DNA from: Lutibacter sp. B2
GTDB taxonomy: Bacteria; Bacillota; Clostridia; Peptostreptococcales; Thermotaleaceae
DNA length: 64,000 bases
Assembly (NCBI GenBank): GCA_015686845.1
Contig: JADPRS010000018.1
Location: 1-64,000 of the forward strand
Direction of reading: 5' to 3'
In this document: positions 8,509-17,204 of the stretch, one piece after another
How positions within the stretch are numbered: position 1 is the first letter of the stretch
Layout of the letters: each line of letters opens with the position of its first letter
The notes under the pieces: model-generated
The model's input: only the letters and a program-made list of their open reading frames with translations
The model's database searches: none
Told to the model about the DNA's origin: nothing
Made by a program: the position numbers and the translations under genes

Positions 8509-8543
8509 TAAATATATAGACGCAAACGAGGTGAGGATATAAT

Positions 8544-9395
8544 ATGAATACATTTCCAGATATTTTAAAAATAGAAATAGGAAAATATGTAGATGTTTTT
8601 GTGAAATATCTTGTTCGTAATTTTAGTGATTTTTTTGACGCATTAAAGCAGGGAATATTATGGGTTGTACAAAACATAGAATTGATTTTACAATGGTTAC
8701 CTTGGTGGCTTGTAATTATTGGCGTATTTTTACTTGGATGGAGAATTAACAAGTTATCATCAGGGATTATTTATTCTGCAATGTTACTTTGTATAGGTAG
8801 CTTTGGCTTATGGTCGCTGATGATGTCTACGCTAGCCATCGTTGTAACATCGGTAGTCATTTCATTACTAATAGGAATACCTATAGGAATTTTGATGGCA
8901 TATAGTGATAAGGCAGAGATGATGATGAAGCCGATTCTAGATGGAATGCAGACTATGCCAAGCTTTGTATATCTGATTCCAGCAGTTATTATTTTTAGAA
9001 TGGGAAAAGTTCCAGGGGTATTTGCTACTACTATATATGCTATAGCTCCAGCAATAAGATTAACCAATTTAGCTATTCGTGGAGTATCTAAAGAAATGGT
9101 AGAAGCTGCAAACTCATTTGGCGCTTCACGTTGGCAAATATTACTAAGAGTTGAACTTCCTCAAGCACTTCCAACAATCATGACAGGGATTAACCAAACA
9201 ACAATGATGGCAATGGCAATGGTGGTTATTGCTTCTATGATTGGTGCAAAAGGATTAGGTTCAGAAGTATTAATTGCAATTAATCGTATAGATATTGCCA
9301 AAGGAACAGAAGCAGGACTTGCCATTGTATTTATAGCCATTATTATGGATCGATTGACACAAGGAATAGCAGAACGATTTAAGATACCTAAATAA
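8544..9395 (+). CDS. opuAB: Glycine betaine-type ABC transporter permease
   Basis: This 283-residue membrane protein has an N-terminal extension, several hydrophobic segments, and the permease EAA loop (EMVEAANSFGASRWQILLRV) that contacts the ATPase, as in OpuAB/ProW. It forms the channel for the substrate delivered by the lipoprotein encoded just upstream. GAGGTGAGG precedes the start. Confidence 0.9.
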   Translation: MNTFPDILKIEIGKYVDVFVKYLVRNFSDFFDALKQGILWVVQNIELILQWLPWWLVIIGVFLLGWRINKLSSGIIYSAMLLCIGSFGLWSLMMSTLAIVVTSVVISLLIGIPIGILMAYSDKAEMMMKPILDGMQTMPSFVYLIPAVIIFRMGKVPGVFATTIYAIAPAIRLTNLAIRGVSKEMVEAANSFGASRWQILLRVELPQALPTIMTGINQTTMMAMAMVVIASMIGAKGLGSEVLIAINRIDIAKGTEAGLAIVFIAIIMDRLTQGIAERFKIPK

Positions 9396-9423
9396 GTAGG
9401 ATATAGAAAGTAGGTGTTAAACT

Positions 9424-10596
9424 ATGACGGAGAAGATTAGAGTAGAAAATCTAGTGAAAGTTTTTGGGAGAAATTCAAAAGCTGTTTTGAAGAAACTAGA
9501 AAAAGGAATTACGAAAGAAGAAATTCTAAAAAAAACGGGGAATGCGGTAGGCGTAAATAATGTGTCCTTTGAAGTGAATGAAGGAGAAATATTTGTTATT
9601 ATGGGTTTATCAGGAAGTGGAAAATCTACACTTATTCGATGTTTGAATCTACTTAACAAGCCTACTGCTGGAAAAATATTTTTCGAAGGTGAAGATATAG
9701 TAAAATATAATAAAAAACAGTTAAGAGAATTTAGACAAAATAAAATGGCAATGGTATTTCAACACTTTGGATTATTTAGTCATAGAACAGTAGAAGATAA
9801 TGCAGCATATGGACTTGAAGTAAAAGGTGCCCCGAAAGAAGAAAGACTAAGAATAGCTAGAGAAACATTAGAAACAGTAGGACTTGGTGGATGGGGAGAT
9901 AAAATGCCCCATCAGTTAAGTGGAGGAATGCAGCAAAGGGTTGGTCTTGCACGTGCACTTGCAAATGATCCAGACGTACTTTTAATGGATGAGCCATTTA
10001 GCGCATTAGACCCTTTAATAAGAAGAGATATGCAGTTAGAGCTTTTAGATATACAAGATAAGGTTCAAAAAACCATTGTATTTATTACCCATGATGTAAA
10101 TGAAGCATTTAAAATTGGGGATAGAGTAGCTGTAATGAAAAATGGGAAAATTGTTCAAGTAGGAACACCAGAAGAAATTCTTTCTAATCCTGCAAATGAA
10201 TATATTGAAGACTTTATAAAAGATATAGATCGTTCGAAAATAATGCAAGCAAAAAATGTTATGTTTAAACCATCTCCCCTTCTTTTTAATAAAGATGGAT
10301 TAAAGGTAGCTATAAAAGAAATGGAGACAAATGGTATTTCTAGCCTTTTTGTTGTAGATAAGGGAAGAAAATTACAAGGGCTTATTACCATTGATGATAC
10401 GATTAATGCAATTAAAGAAGGAAAGACATTAAACGATATTATTCAACGAGATTACTTTACTACAGACCCAGAAACTTATGTCCAAGAGTTACTTCCAATA
10501 GCGAGTGAAACGAAATTTCCAATTGCTGTTGTAGATCAGAGCAATAAATTAGAGGGAATCATTGTTCGTGCATCTGTTTTAGCAGGGCTAGTATAA
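9424..10596 (+). CDS. opuAA: Glycine betaine-type ABC transporter ATPase with tandem CBS domains
   Basis: The 390-residue ATPase has Walker A GLSGSGKSTL (61-70), the signature LSGGMQQRVGLARA (from about 165), Walker B VLLMDEPF, and two C-terminal CBS repeats (about 270-385). In OpuA these CBS domains sense ionic strength and, in some species, bind c-di-AMP. It powers uptake and closes the three-gene operon, which ends in a strong terminator. Together with darA in this window, c-di-AMP control is conceivable but inferred. Confidence 0.92.
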   Translation: MTEKIRVENLVKVFGRNSKAVLKKLEKGITKEEILKKTGNAVGVNNVSFEVNEGEIFVIMGLSGSGKSTLIRCLNLLNKPTAGKIFFEGEDIVKYNKKQLREFRQNKMAMVFQHFGLFSHRTVEDNAAYGLEVKGAPKEERLRIARETLETVGLGGWGDKMPHQLSGGMQQRVGLARALANDPDVLLMDEPFSALDPLIRRDMQLELLDIQDKVQKTIVFITHDVNEAFKIGDRVAVMKNGKIVQVGTPEEILSNPANEYIEDFIKDIDRSKIMQAKNVMFKPSPLLFNKDGLKVAIKEMETNGISSLFVVDKGRKLQGLITIDDTINAIKEGKTLNDIIQRDYFTTDPETYVQELLPIASETKFPIAVVDQSNKLEGIIVRASVLAGLV

Positions 10597-10609
10597 GGCC
10601 TATTTGAAA

Positions 10610-10656
10610 AATAAGTTGGTATAAAGAAAGATTTTTCTTTATATCAACTTATTTTT
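10610..10656 (+). terminator. Terminator of the betaine ABC operon
   Basis: A long stem (AATAAGTTG-TATAAAGAAA paired with TTCTTTATA-CAACTTATT) is followed by TTTTTA. Confidence 0.8.
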
Positions 10657-10707
10657 ATTGGTTTCATTTCATATACTTTCGTATAAAGATAATAAGGTTG
10701 TGATGAT

Positions 10708-11283
10708 ATGATGAATTTTATTTGGGTAGGTATGGTGATTATAGGCATCGGGGTTGCTGTCTTTACACAAAACACACAGATTATTAATAATGTAGTTATT
10801 CACAATACACAAGAAGCAGTTACATTTGCAATAGGGCTTACTGGGATTATGGCAGTCTGGTTAGGGCTTATGAATGTGGCTAAAAAATCAGGGTTAATTA
10901 AAAGCATATCAAAAATAATGAGTCCTATTATTCGATTATTGTTTCCAGAAATCCCTAAAAACCATCCAGCGATTAGTGCCATTGTAATGAATATGGTTGC
11001 GAATATGTTTGGCGCAGGAAATTCTGCAACGGCACTAGGGTTAAAAGCTATGGAAGAGATGCAAAGTTTAAATCACAAAAAGAATACATCAACCAATGCT
11101 ATGTCCATGTTTTTAGTTATAAATATGTCTTCCGTTCAATTAATTCCCTTGTCAGTACTTAAAATAAGAGCAGATGCAGGCAGCTTAAATCCTACAGAAA
11201 TTATTGCTACATGTCTAATAGCCACTATGATTTCCACCATTGTAGGAATTATTGCTTGTAAATTATTAGAAAGGATGTATTAA
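10708..11283 (+). CDS. spmA: Spore maturation protein A
   Basis: This 191-residue polytopic membrane protein of the nucleoside-transporter-gate (SpmA/SpmB) family contains the conserved AISAIVMNMVANMFGAGNSA segment. In Bacillus, spmA and spmB are needed for spore-core dehydration and heat resistance. The TGTGATGATATG start context is modest. spmB follows after a single base, so the pair is translated together. Confidence 0.92.
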   Translation: MMNFIWVGMVIIGIGVAVFTQNTQIINNVVIHNTQEAVTFAIGLTGIMAVWLGLMNVAKKSGLIKSISKIMSPIIRLLFPEIPKNHPAISAIVMNMVANMFGAGNSATALGLKAMEEMQSLNHKKNTSTNAMSMFLVINMSSVQLIPLSVLKIRADAGSLNPTEIIATCLIATMISTIVGIIACKLLERMY

Positions 11284-11284
11284 T

Positions 11285-11815
11285 ATGATCAATATATTGA
11301 ATTTTGTATCTATTAGTATGATTCCAGCTATGATTACTTTGATCTTTATTCATGCGCTTGTAAAGAAAGTAAATATATATGAGGCCTTTGTAGAGGGGGC
11401 AGGAGAAGGATTTAAAACGGCTATTAGGATCATGCCCTATCTTATAGCCATTTTCTTGGCTATAGGACTTTTTAAGGATTCTGGAGCATTAGGATTATTT
11501 ACAAAAATATTATCTCCTATTACTAATTTTTTTCATATTCCATCAGAGATAGTTCCCCTTGCTATTATGCGTCCTGTATCCGGAAGTGGCGCTCTTGGAA
11601 TTGTAAAGGATTTGCTTTATACCTATGGAGCAGATTCATTTATTGGAAAAGTTGCATCTACTATGATGGGATCTGCAGAGACTATTTTTTATACGATGGC
11701 GGTATACTTTGGAGCAATAGGAATTAAAAATAGCAGACATACCTTACTAGCGGCTTTAATTTCTCATGTGGCGGCTGTTTTTGCTTCTATATGGGTATGT
11801 AGTTGGCTGTTTTAA
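11285..11815 (+). CDS. spmB: Spore maturation protein B
   Basis: The 176-residue membrane partner of SpmA contains the conserved MRPVSGSGALG and MGSAETIFYT motifs of the family. It probably forms a membrane complex with SpmA during sporulation. The gene sits immediately behind spmA and upstream of an orphan histidine kinase. Confidence 0.92.
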   Translation: MINILNFVSISMIPAMITLIFIHALVKKVNIYEAFVEGAGEGFKTAIRIMPYLIAIFLAIGLFKDSGALGLFTKILSPITNFFHIPSEIVPLAIMRPVSGSGALGIVKDLLYTYGADSFIGKVASTMMGSAETIFYTMAVYFGAIGIKNSRHTLLAALISHVAAVFASIWVCSWLF

Positions 11816-11900
11816 AAGCATAATTTTATGTAGAAAAATATCTGAATTTGGAGGAATATGATATTTTGTAACGAATTATGCTTATAAGGGGTGGGAACCA

Positions 11901-13733
11901 ATGATAAACAAAGATTTAGAATATGATAAAATAGTAAAAAAAATTCTTGTTTTTACAGTGCTAACTTGTACTGTGTTGACGGCTACACTTATATATTTTT
12001 CTAATATAACATCTAAGAAAATCATGTTTGAATTGATGGAGGATAGTGTTCGTAATGATTTTCAACTTTATGCTGAAGCAGTGGATGGATATCTTAATAC
12101 AAAAATTAATGTATTGAAAAATTATGCAAAGAGTCCAATTATAAAAAATGAAAATTGGGAAAAAATAGAACCTTATTTGAACGATAGAATAGGCCTAAAA
12201 ACATGTGAGGGTTTATTAAAAGAGGAATGTGAAAGATATGAAGTTTTGTTCATAGTAGATCAACAAGGAAATATGTATAGTACGGATGGTAAGAAGGACT
12301 ATGTTGGAGACGAAAAATATTTTAAGTTGGGAATGGAAGGGAAAGAAACAATATCTAATTTATTTATTTCAAAAGATAATGGAGCGTTAAAAGCGATCAT
12401 TACGGTACCAATAGAAAATAATGAAAAAAAAATAGTTGGTTTGTTAGGTGGGGTTACAAACTTAGAGACATTAAATAGCATGATGAGTAAATATAAAATA
12501 AATCATAAAGATGCGTATACATATATTGTTGATAAAAATGGTTTTGTTGTAAGTCATCCAAATAAAGAGTTTATTATGAAAGAAAATATCACAATAATTT
12601 CAAAAAATGTAAGTAAAAGTGTAGCGAAAAGTGGCATTGAGATTTTAAGTAAAGACAATGGAATTGTTCAATATAGTACAAATGGTATTTCTGTTAGTGC
12701 ATACTTTTATAGTATACCTAATACGGACCATTGGAAAATCGTAATCAAAGTGCCTAAATCATATTTATATAAACCGATTAAAGAAAAAACAAATGAATTA
12801 TTAATCATTGGAGTCATTGGAATAATGATTATTGGCGTAGTTTCATTAATTGTGGGACAGCTGATAGCTACACCTATGCTGAAATTAAAAAAAGATGTGG
12901 AAGAAAATAAGAAATTGCTTAAAGAAAGAATTGAATATGATAAGTTAAAAACAGAATTCTTTTCTAATATATCACATGAATTAAAAACACCATTGAATAT
13001 TATATTTGCAACAACCCAATTATTAAAATTATATACTCAAGATCATAAACAAAATCATAATTGTGAAAAAGTAAATAAGTATATGGATGTTATGAAACAA
13101 AATGGTAATCGATTAATAAGATTAATAGATAATTTAATAGATATAACAAAAATAGATACAGGATTTATGAATTTAAATCTACAGAACAGAAATATAGTAG
13201 AAGTAGTTGAAGATATTACTTTATCTACTGTAGAATATGTTGAAAGTAAATCAAAGAACATTATATTTGATACAGAAATTGAGGAAAAAGTGATGGCATT
13301 TGATCCAGATAAAATTGAAAGAATTATATTAAATCTTATTTCAAATGCCATTAAGTTTACAGATGAAGGAGATCAAATAGAAGTAAACATTTATGATCGA
13401 GAAGAAAAGATTCTTATTTCTGTAAAAGATACTGGGATAGGGATTCCAAAAGACAAACAAGATTTGATTTTTGAAAGGTTTAGACAAGTAGACCCTATTT
13501 TAACGAGACAAGCAGAGGGAAGTGGCATTGGTTTATCCTTAGTAAAATCATTTGTAGAGATGCACGAAGGAAATATTTCTTTACAAAGTGAGTGCAATAA
13601 AGGAACAGAGATTATTATTGAATTGCCAGTTAAGATTGCGTCAGAAGAATATAAGGAACCAAAGGGAAATAATATTTTAAAAAAAGATAATATAGAGAAA
13701 ATAGACATTGAGTTTTCAGATATATATTCTTAG
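11901..13733 (+). CDS. Orphan sensor histidine kinase with extracellular Cache domain
   Basis: The 610-residue kinase has TM1 (about 15-38), a dCache-type sensor (about 40-290, with the VDKNGFVVSHP motif), TM2 (about 297-320), a HisKA domain with the phosphoacceptor in SNISHELKTPLN (His359), and a HATPase_c domain with N-box NLISNAIKF, G1 DTGIGIP and G2 SGIGLSL. No response regulator is adjacent. The gene follows spmAB at 85 bases and has its own GGGGTGGG site. Clostridial Spo0A is fed by orphan kinases of this build, so a role in sporulation initiation is a reasonable but unproven reading. Confidence 0.88.
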   Translation: MINKDLEYDKIVKKILVFTVLTCTVLTATLIYFSNITSKKIMFELMEDSVRNDFQLYAEAVDGYLNTKINVLKNYAKSPIIKNENWEKIEPYLNDRIGLKTCEGLLKEECERYEVLFIVDQQGNMYSTDGKKDYVGDEKYFKLGMEGKETISNLFISKDNGALKAIITVPIENNEKKIVGLLGGVTNLETLNSMMSKYKINHKDAYTYIVDKNGFVVSHPNKEFIMKENITIISKNVSKSVAKSGIEILSKDNGIVQYSTNGISVSAYFYSIPNTDHWKIVIKVPKSYLYKPIKEKTNELLIIGVIGIMIIGVVSLIVGQLIATPMLKLKKDVEENKKLLKERIEYDKLKTEFFSNISHELKTPLNIIFATTQLLKLYTQDHKQNHNCEKVNKYMDVMKQNGNRLIRLIDNLIDITKIDTGFMNLNLQNRNIVEVVEDITLSTVEYVESKSKNIIFDTEIEEKVMAFDPDKIERIILNLISNAIKFTDEGDQIEVNIYDREEKILISVKDTGIGIPKDKQDLIFERFRQVDPILTRQAEGSGIGLSLVKSFVEMHEGNISLQSECNKGTEIIIELPVKIASEEYKEPKGNNILKKDNIEKIDIEFSDIYS

Positions 13734-13750
13734 GAATTTAGGAGACCATC

Positions 13751-13795
13751 AAAAAAACATGGTTCTCATTAGGATGAACCATGTTTTTTTTTGTT
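13751..13795 (+). terminator. Terminator after the orphan kinase
   Basis: AAAACATGGTTC and GAACCATGTTTT form a 12-bp stem with a 10-base loop and a long T run; the A run on the other arm may also serve the convergent DUF3892 gene. Confidence 0.8.
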
Positions 13796-13810
13796 AATCA
13801 ATGTGTATCA

Positions 13811-14041
13811 CTAAAATGTTTGTAAAGTGTCTAAATTATCGGATAGTTCACCATTAGGATTGCTCCTTAAAAATTCTCTTCCGTTTTTAGCTCTACCTAC
13901 ATTAACGCCTTCAATAGCACCTTCTTTAGCCATTGAAATAGCATTGTTAATAGGACAAACCGTTCCATTAGATAACATTACATCAGTGATATCACCATCT
14001 GAATTTTTTCTGACTTTCGTAATTTTTGATTTATCATTCAT
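13811..14041 (-). CDS. DUF3892 domain protein
   Basis: The 76-residue protein has the DUF3892 pattern: ITKVRKNSDGDITDVMLSNG, then a short helix and the GRAKNGREFLRSNPNG segment. Family members are small Firmicutes proteins of unknown function. An excellent AGGAGG site precedes the start. It is convergent with the kinase gene and uses its own upstream region. Confidence 0.8.
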   Translation of the reverse strand: MNDKSKITKVRKNSDGDITDVMLSNGTVCPINNAISMAKEGAIEGVNVGRAKNGREFLRSNPNGELSDNLDTLQTF

Positions 14042-14108
14042 ATATATACCTCCTTGTTTTTAGTAGTGTTTGAAATAGTATAAATAATATACATAAAAAT
14101 ATTTACCA

Positions 14109-14144
14109 TTGATTTGGGATTAATTGGTATAATAGGACTATACC
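14109..14144 (+). promoter_or_regulatory. Extended -10 promoter with overlapping inverted repeat
   Basis: TGGTATAAT (14125-14133) is an extended -10 element. It overlaps the inverted repeat GGTATA-N7-TATACC (14126-14144), a possible operator, just before the transglutaminase-like gene. Confidence 0.45.
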
Positions 14145-14160
14145 ATAAGGGGGAGATTTT

Positions 14161-15285
14161 ATGAAAACAAAGTATATAAGGTTAATAGGCGTATTGTTAA
14201 CATTGTTAATACTAGTTTCAATGCCTGTGTATGCAGAAGAAAATATGAAAGAAGTTGAAATAAATCATTTTAAAGAAAAGAAATTAGCCATAAACAGCAA
14301 TGTATATTTAGAGGAAAGTGGCTATGATAAAGAAAGTTATGACTATATTTATAGTATAATAGTGAAAGGGATTAAAGAGTTAAAACAATCCGTAGAGGTA
14401 GATGAATTTGTTAAATATGATAAAGGAATAGATTCTATCATTAAGCATGCATTTAATGCGTATCCAGAAACAAACTATATAGACGGTGTTAAGTACATAT
14501 ATCAATCTAGTAATAATCGTTTGAAAAAATTGGAATTTGATTATAAGTATGATTTAAAGACGATTAAAAATCGATTAGAAGAAACGGATAAAAAAGCAAA
14601 TGAAATAATAGAAAGTCTAATAAAAGAAGATATGACTGATTTTGAAAAGGAATTAGCCATACACGATTACATTATAAAAAATACTCAATATGATTATGAA
14701 AATTATAATAAAAATAAAATCCCTTATATAGACCACACAGCTTATGGCGTATTGGTCAAAGGGGTTGGCGTTTGTGATGGATATTCGAAAGCTATGAAGT
14801 TGCTTTTAAATAAGGCAGGAATTGAATGTATAATCGTGTATAATTCAGATCATGCATGGAACATGGTTAAAATTGATAATGAAATTTATCATGTGGATGC
14901 ATCGTATAATGATCCAGTAAGCAAAGAGGATGTAGATCTTTTAATGTATAGTTATTTTAACATACCAGATGAAGAAATATCTTTTGACCATGAGTGGAAT
15001 AGAGATAAGTATTCGAAAAGCAGTATTGTTAATGATGCATATTATAAAAATGGAAAAGGAATTGTTCGCGAGGTTAGTAGTTATTATGATTTTTATAAAC
15101 TTATACAAAAATCAGCAGAAGAAAAACAAGAATATTTGTTTGTGAAATTTCCAATTGAAGAGGAATATAACTTAGAAAAAATCGCAAAGAATGTCATAGA
15201 AAATTCAAAGAAGAATTTAGGAATTAGTTATAGTGTCAGAGGATACAAGGGAGCAATGATGATCGCATTTAGATATAATCTATAA
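14161..15285 (+). CDS. Secreted transglutaminase-like protein
   Basis: The 374-residue protein has a signal peptide ending VYAEE (about residue 25), then a helical region, then a transglutaminase-like core with the Cys-His-Asp triad visible: GVGVCDGYSK, DHAWNMV and YHVDASYNDP. These proteins act as cysteine peptidases or peptide-crosslinking enzymes at the cell surface; the substrate is unknown. GGGGGAG precedes the start. It is monocistronic and ends in a strong terminator. Confidence 0.85.
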   Translation: MKTKYIRLIGVLLTLLILVSMPVYAEENMKEVEINHFKEKKLAINSNVYLEESGYDKESYDYIYSIIVKGIKELKQSVEVDEFVKYDKGIDSIIKHAFNAYPETNYIDGVKYIYQSSNNRLKKLEFDYKYDLKTIKNRLEETDKKANEIIESLIKEDMTDFEKELAIHDYIIKNTQYDYENYNKNKIPYIDHTAYGVLVKGVGVCDGYSKAMKLLLNKAGIECIIVYNSDHAWNMVKIDNEIYHVDASYNDPVSKEDVDLLMYSYFNIPDEEISFDHEWNRDKYSKSSIVNDAYYKNGKGIVREVSSYYDFYKLIQKSAEEKQEYLFVKFPIEEEYNLEKIAKNVIENSKKNLGISYSVRGYKGAMMIAFRYNL

Positions 15286-15332
15286 AATAAAAATGAACGA
15301 TTTTATATCTATAAAATCGTTCATTTTTATTT
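15286..15332 (+). terminator. Terminator
   Basis: A stem of about 18 bp (AAAAATGAACGATTTTAT / ATAAAATCGTTCATTTTT) lies directly after the transglutaminase-like gene. Confidence 0.85.
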
Positions 15333-15406
15333 TAAAAAAACATGGAACTTTTTATAATAATGGGCGTCTTATATATATAGACAAAAAATAAGAGGAGAGA
15401 TTTATA

Positions 15407-16474
15407 ATGAAATCAAAAAAAATAATGGGACTAATAGTAATTGGAGCGACCTTGGTAGCAAGTATATGTCCAGCATTTGCAGAATACAATCCAAATAAAG
15501 TGATAACAGGTGATGTACATACCTTATATGAAGAAGAGGCTGTACCTACTTTATATCCATCAGTACCATTAGATTCTGTTGATGGACTACATTTAAATAT
15601 TGTAGTAAATGGGAAAGGATTAGATTTTCAAGAAACGAAAGCATACATAAAAGATAATGATGCGACTATGATTCCACTAAAATTAGTGAGTGAAGCTTTA
15701 GGATATGAAGTGAAATGGAATGGAGAAACGAGAGCCGTTGAATTAAAAAAAGGTGCCCATTGGACTATGGTGAAAATTGGAGAGGATAGATATACTTTTG
15801 CAAAAATGGCACCCATATCATTAGGAACAGCACCAGAAATAAAAGATGGAACAACTTATGTACCACTAAACTTTGTAACAGATATATTAAAAGCAGATGT
15901 AATGAGAGATGAAACAGGCACGATCAGTATAGGTCATGAAAAAATTTCTGCGTTAAGCATAGAAGGAAACATTATTGAAGTTCAGAAAACAGATAAAAAT
16001 ACTAGAATTCACATTAAGTCAGTGGCAATGAATAAAGGCGCTTATGATGAAATCATATTGAATATAAGCGAAAATACGAAAATGGAGAACCCTTTGGATC
16101 ATACAGAGATTTCCATAGAAGATTTAAAAGAAGGAGATACAGTGAGAGCCGTTTATGGCCCAATGGTAACAAGAAGTTTACCACCAATTGGAAATGCTGA
16201 AAAAATTGAGATTCTTCAAGGGGTAACCGTAAGAGAAGGAACAATAACAGATGTTAAAATTGACGATAAACATTCTAGTATATTAATTGGAAGCATGGAA
16301 GATGGCGTAATATTAATGATTAATGAGGATACAAAAATTGTTACAGAAGACAATAAAGAAATAGAGCTAAAAGATTTGAAAAAGGGTATGAACATTACAG
16401 CTTATCATAGTTTAATTATGACATTGAGTCTTCCAGGTATGACAGAAGCAAAAAAAATAGTGGTAAATAAATAA
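15407..16474 (+). CDS. Secreted stalk-domain protein (copper amine oxidase N-terminal-like)
   Basis: The 355-residue exported protein has a signal peptide ending PAFAEY. Residues about 65-180 match the copper amine oxidase N-terminal-like (stalk) domain: paired segments IPLKLVSEALGYEVKWNGE and TYVPLNFVTDILKADV. The remaining ~170 residues contain two similar beta-rich repeats ending ITEDLK-like (IEDLKEGDTVRAVYG and ELKDLKKGMNITAYH). Such proteins bind the cell wall in anaerobic Firmicutes; no enzymatic role is expected. AGGAGAG precedes the start. Confidence 0.8.
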   Translation: MKSKKIMGLIVIGATLVASICPAFAEYNPNKVITGDVHTLYEEEAVPTLYPSVPLDSVDGLHLNIVVNGKGLDFQETKAYIKDNDATMIPLKLVSEALGYEVKWNGETRAVELKKGAHWTMVKIGEDRYTFAKMAPISLGTAPEIKDGTTYVPLNFVTDILKADVMRDETGTISIGHEKISALSIEGNIIEVQKTDKNTRIHIKSVAMNKGAYDEIILNISENTKMENPLDHTEISIEDLKEGDTVRAVYGPMVTRSLPPIGNAEKIEILQGVTVREGTITDVKIDDKHSSILIGSMEDGVILMINEDTKIVTEDNKEIELKDLKKGMNITAYHSLIMTLSLPGMTEAKKIVVNK

Positions 16475-16480
16475 GAAAAG

Positions 16481-16525
16481 GGACTATAAGATGGATATAA
16501 ATCCGAGCTTATAGTCTTTTTTTTG
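16481..16525 (+). terminator. Terminator
   Basis: GACTATAAG and CTTATAGTC flank a loop and are followed by TTTTTTTT after the stalk-domain gene. Confidence 0.8.
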
Positions 16526-16529
16526 TTAC

Positions 16530-16583
16530 TTGACGAGATATACTTTATGAACTATAATGAATTCAAGTTCATTTAATATGAAC
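16530..16583 (+). promoter_or_regulatory. Promoter and candidate autoregulatory operator of tetR-MATE operon
   Basis: TTGACG (16530-16535) and TATAAT (16553-16558) lie 17 bases apart. Immediately downstream, over the predicted start site, is the palindrome GTTCAT-TTAAT-ATGAAC (16567-16583). A TetR-family gene begins 30 bases later, so this is the natural candidate for its operator. Confidence 0.65.
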
Positions 16584-16612
16584 AAATATTCATAAAAGAA
16601 AGAGGTGCACAA

Positions 16613-17185
16613 ATGCCGAAGATTATAAAAGATATAGAAGAGAATATATTTAATACAGCAATTGAATTGTTTGGAGAATATGGATATAAACAAGTGGATA
16701 TGAAGATGATTTCCAAAGCGGTAGGAATTGCTGTTGGGACACTATATAACTATTATCCAAATAAAAAACAACTGTTTTTAAGTGTGTTTGAAAAAAGTTG
16801 GAAAAATACTTTTTTAAAGCTTGATCCTGTAATTAAAGAAGAAATTTCTCCTAAGGAAAAAATAAGAAAATTTATCAAGATATTATATGATGAAATATCA
16901 GCAAGAAAAGGGATCGGACGAGATTTATTTAAAGAAAATGTATTTGATCAAGAAAATCTAGATAAAATTTTATCTGTAAGAGAAAAGTTTCTAGATGAAA
17001 TGGAAAAATTAGTAAAAAACGTAAAAAAACAAGAAGAATTTATACTTGAAGAGGGAATGGAGAGACGATTAGCAGAAACCGTCTTTATTCTTATCGTAGA
17101 AATGAGAACACAACATCCCAATGAAAGAGAAAAAAATATTCAATTTATCAATCAACTGATCGGGTGTACTTATGGAAATTCATAA
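16613..17185 (+). CDS. TetR/AcrR-family transcriptional regulator
   Basis: The 190-residue repressor has an N-terminal TetR helix-turn-helix (DMKMISKAVGIAVGTLYNYY, about 27-46) and a variable ligand-binding half. GAGGTG precedes the start. It is followed after 19 bases by a MATE exporter, so it probably controls that pump by binding the palindrome at 16567. The ligand is unknown. Confidence 0.88.
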   Translation: MPKIIKDIEENIFNTAIELFGEYGYKQVDMKMISKAVGIAVGTLYNYYPNKKQLFLSVFEKSWKNTFLKLDPVIKEEISPKEKIRKFIKILYDEISARKGIGRDLFKENVFDQENLDKILSVREKFLDEMEKLVKNVKKQEEFILEEGMERRLAETVFILIVEMRTQHPNEREKNIQFINQLIGCTYGNS

Positions 17186-17204
17186 ATGAGAAGGAGGATT
17201 TTAA

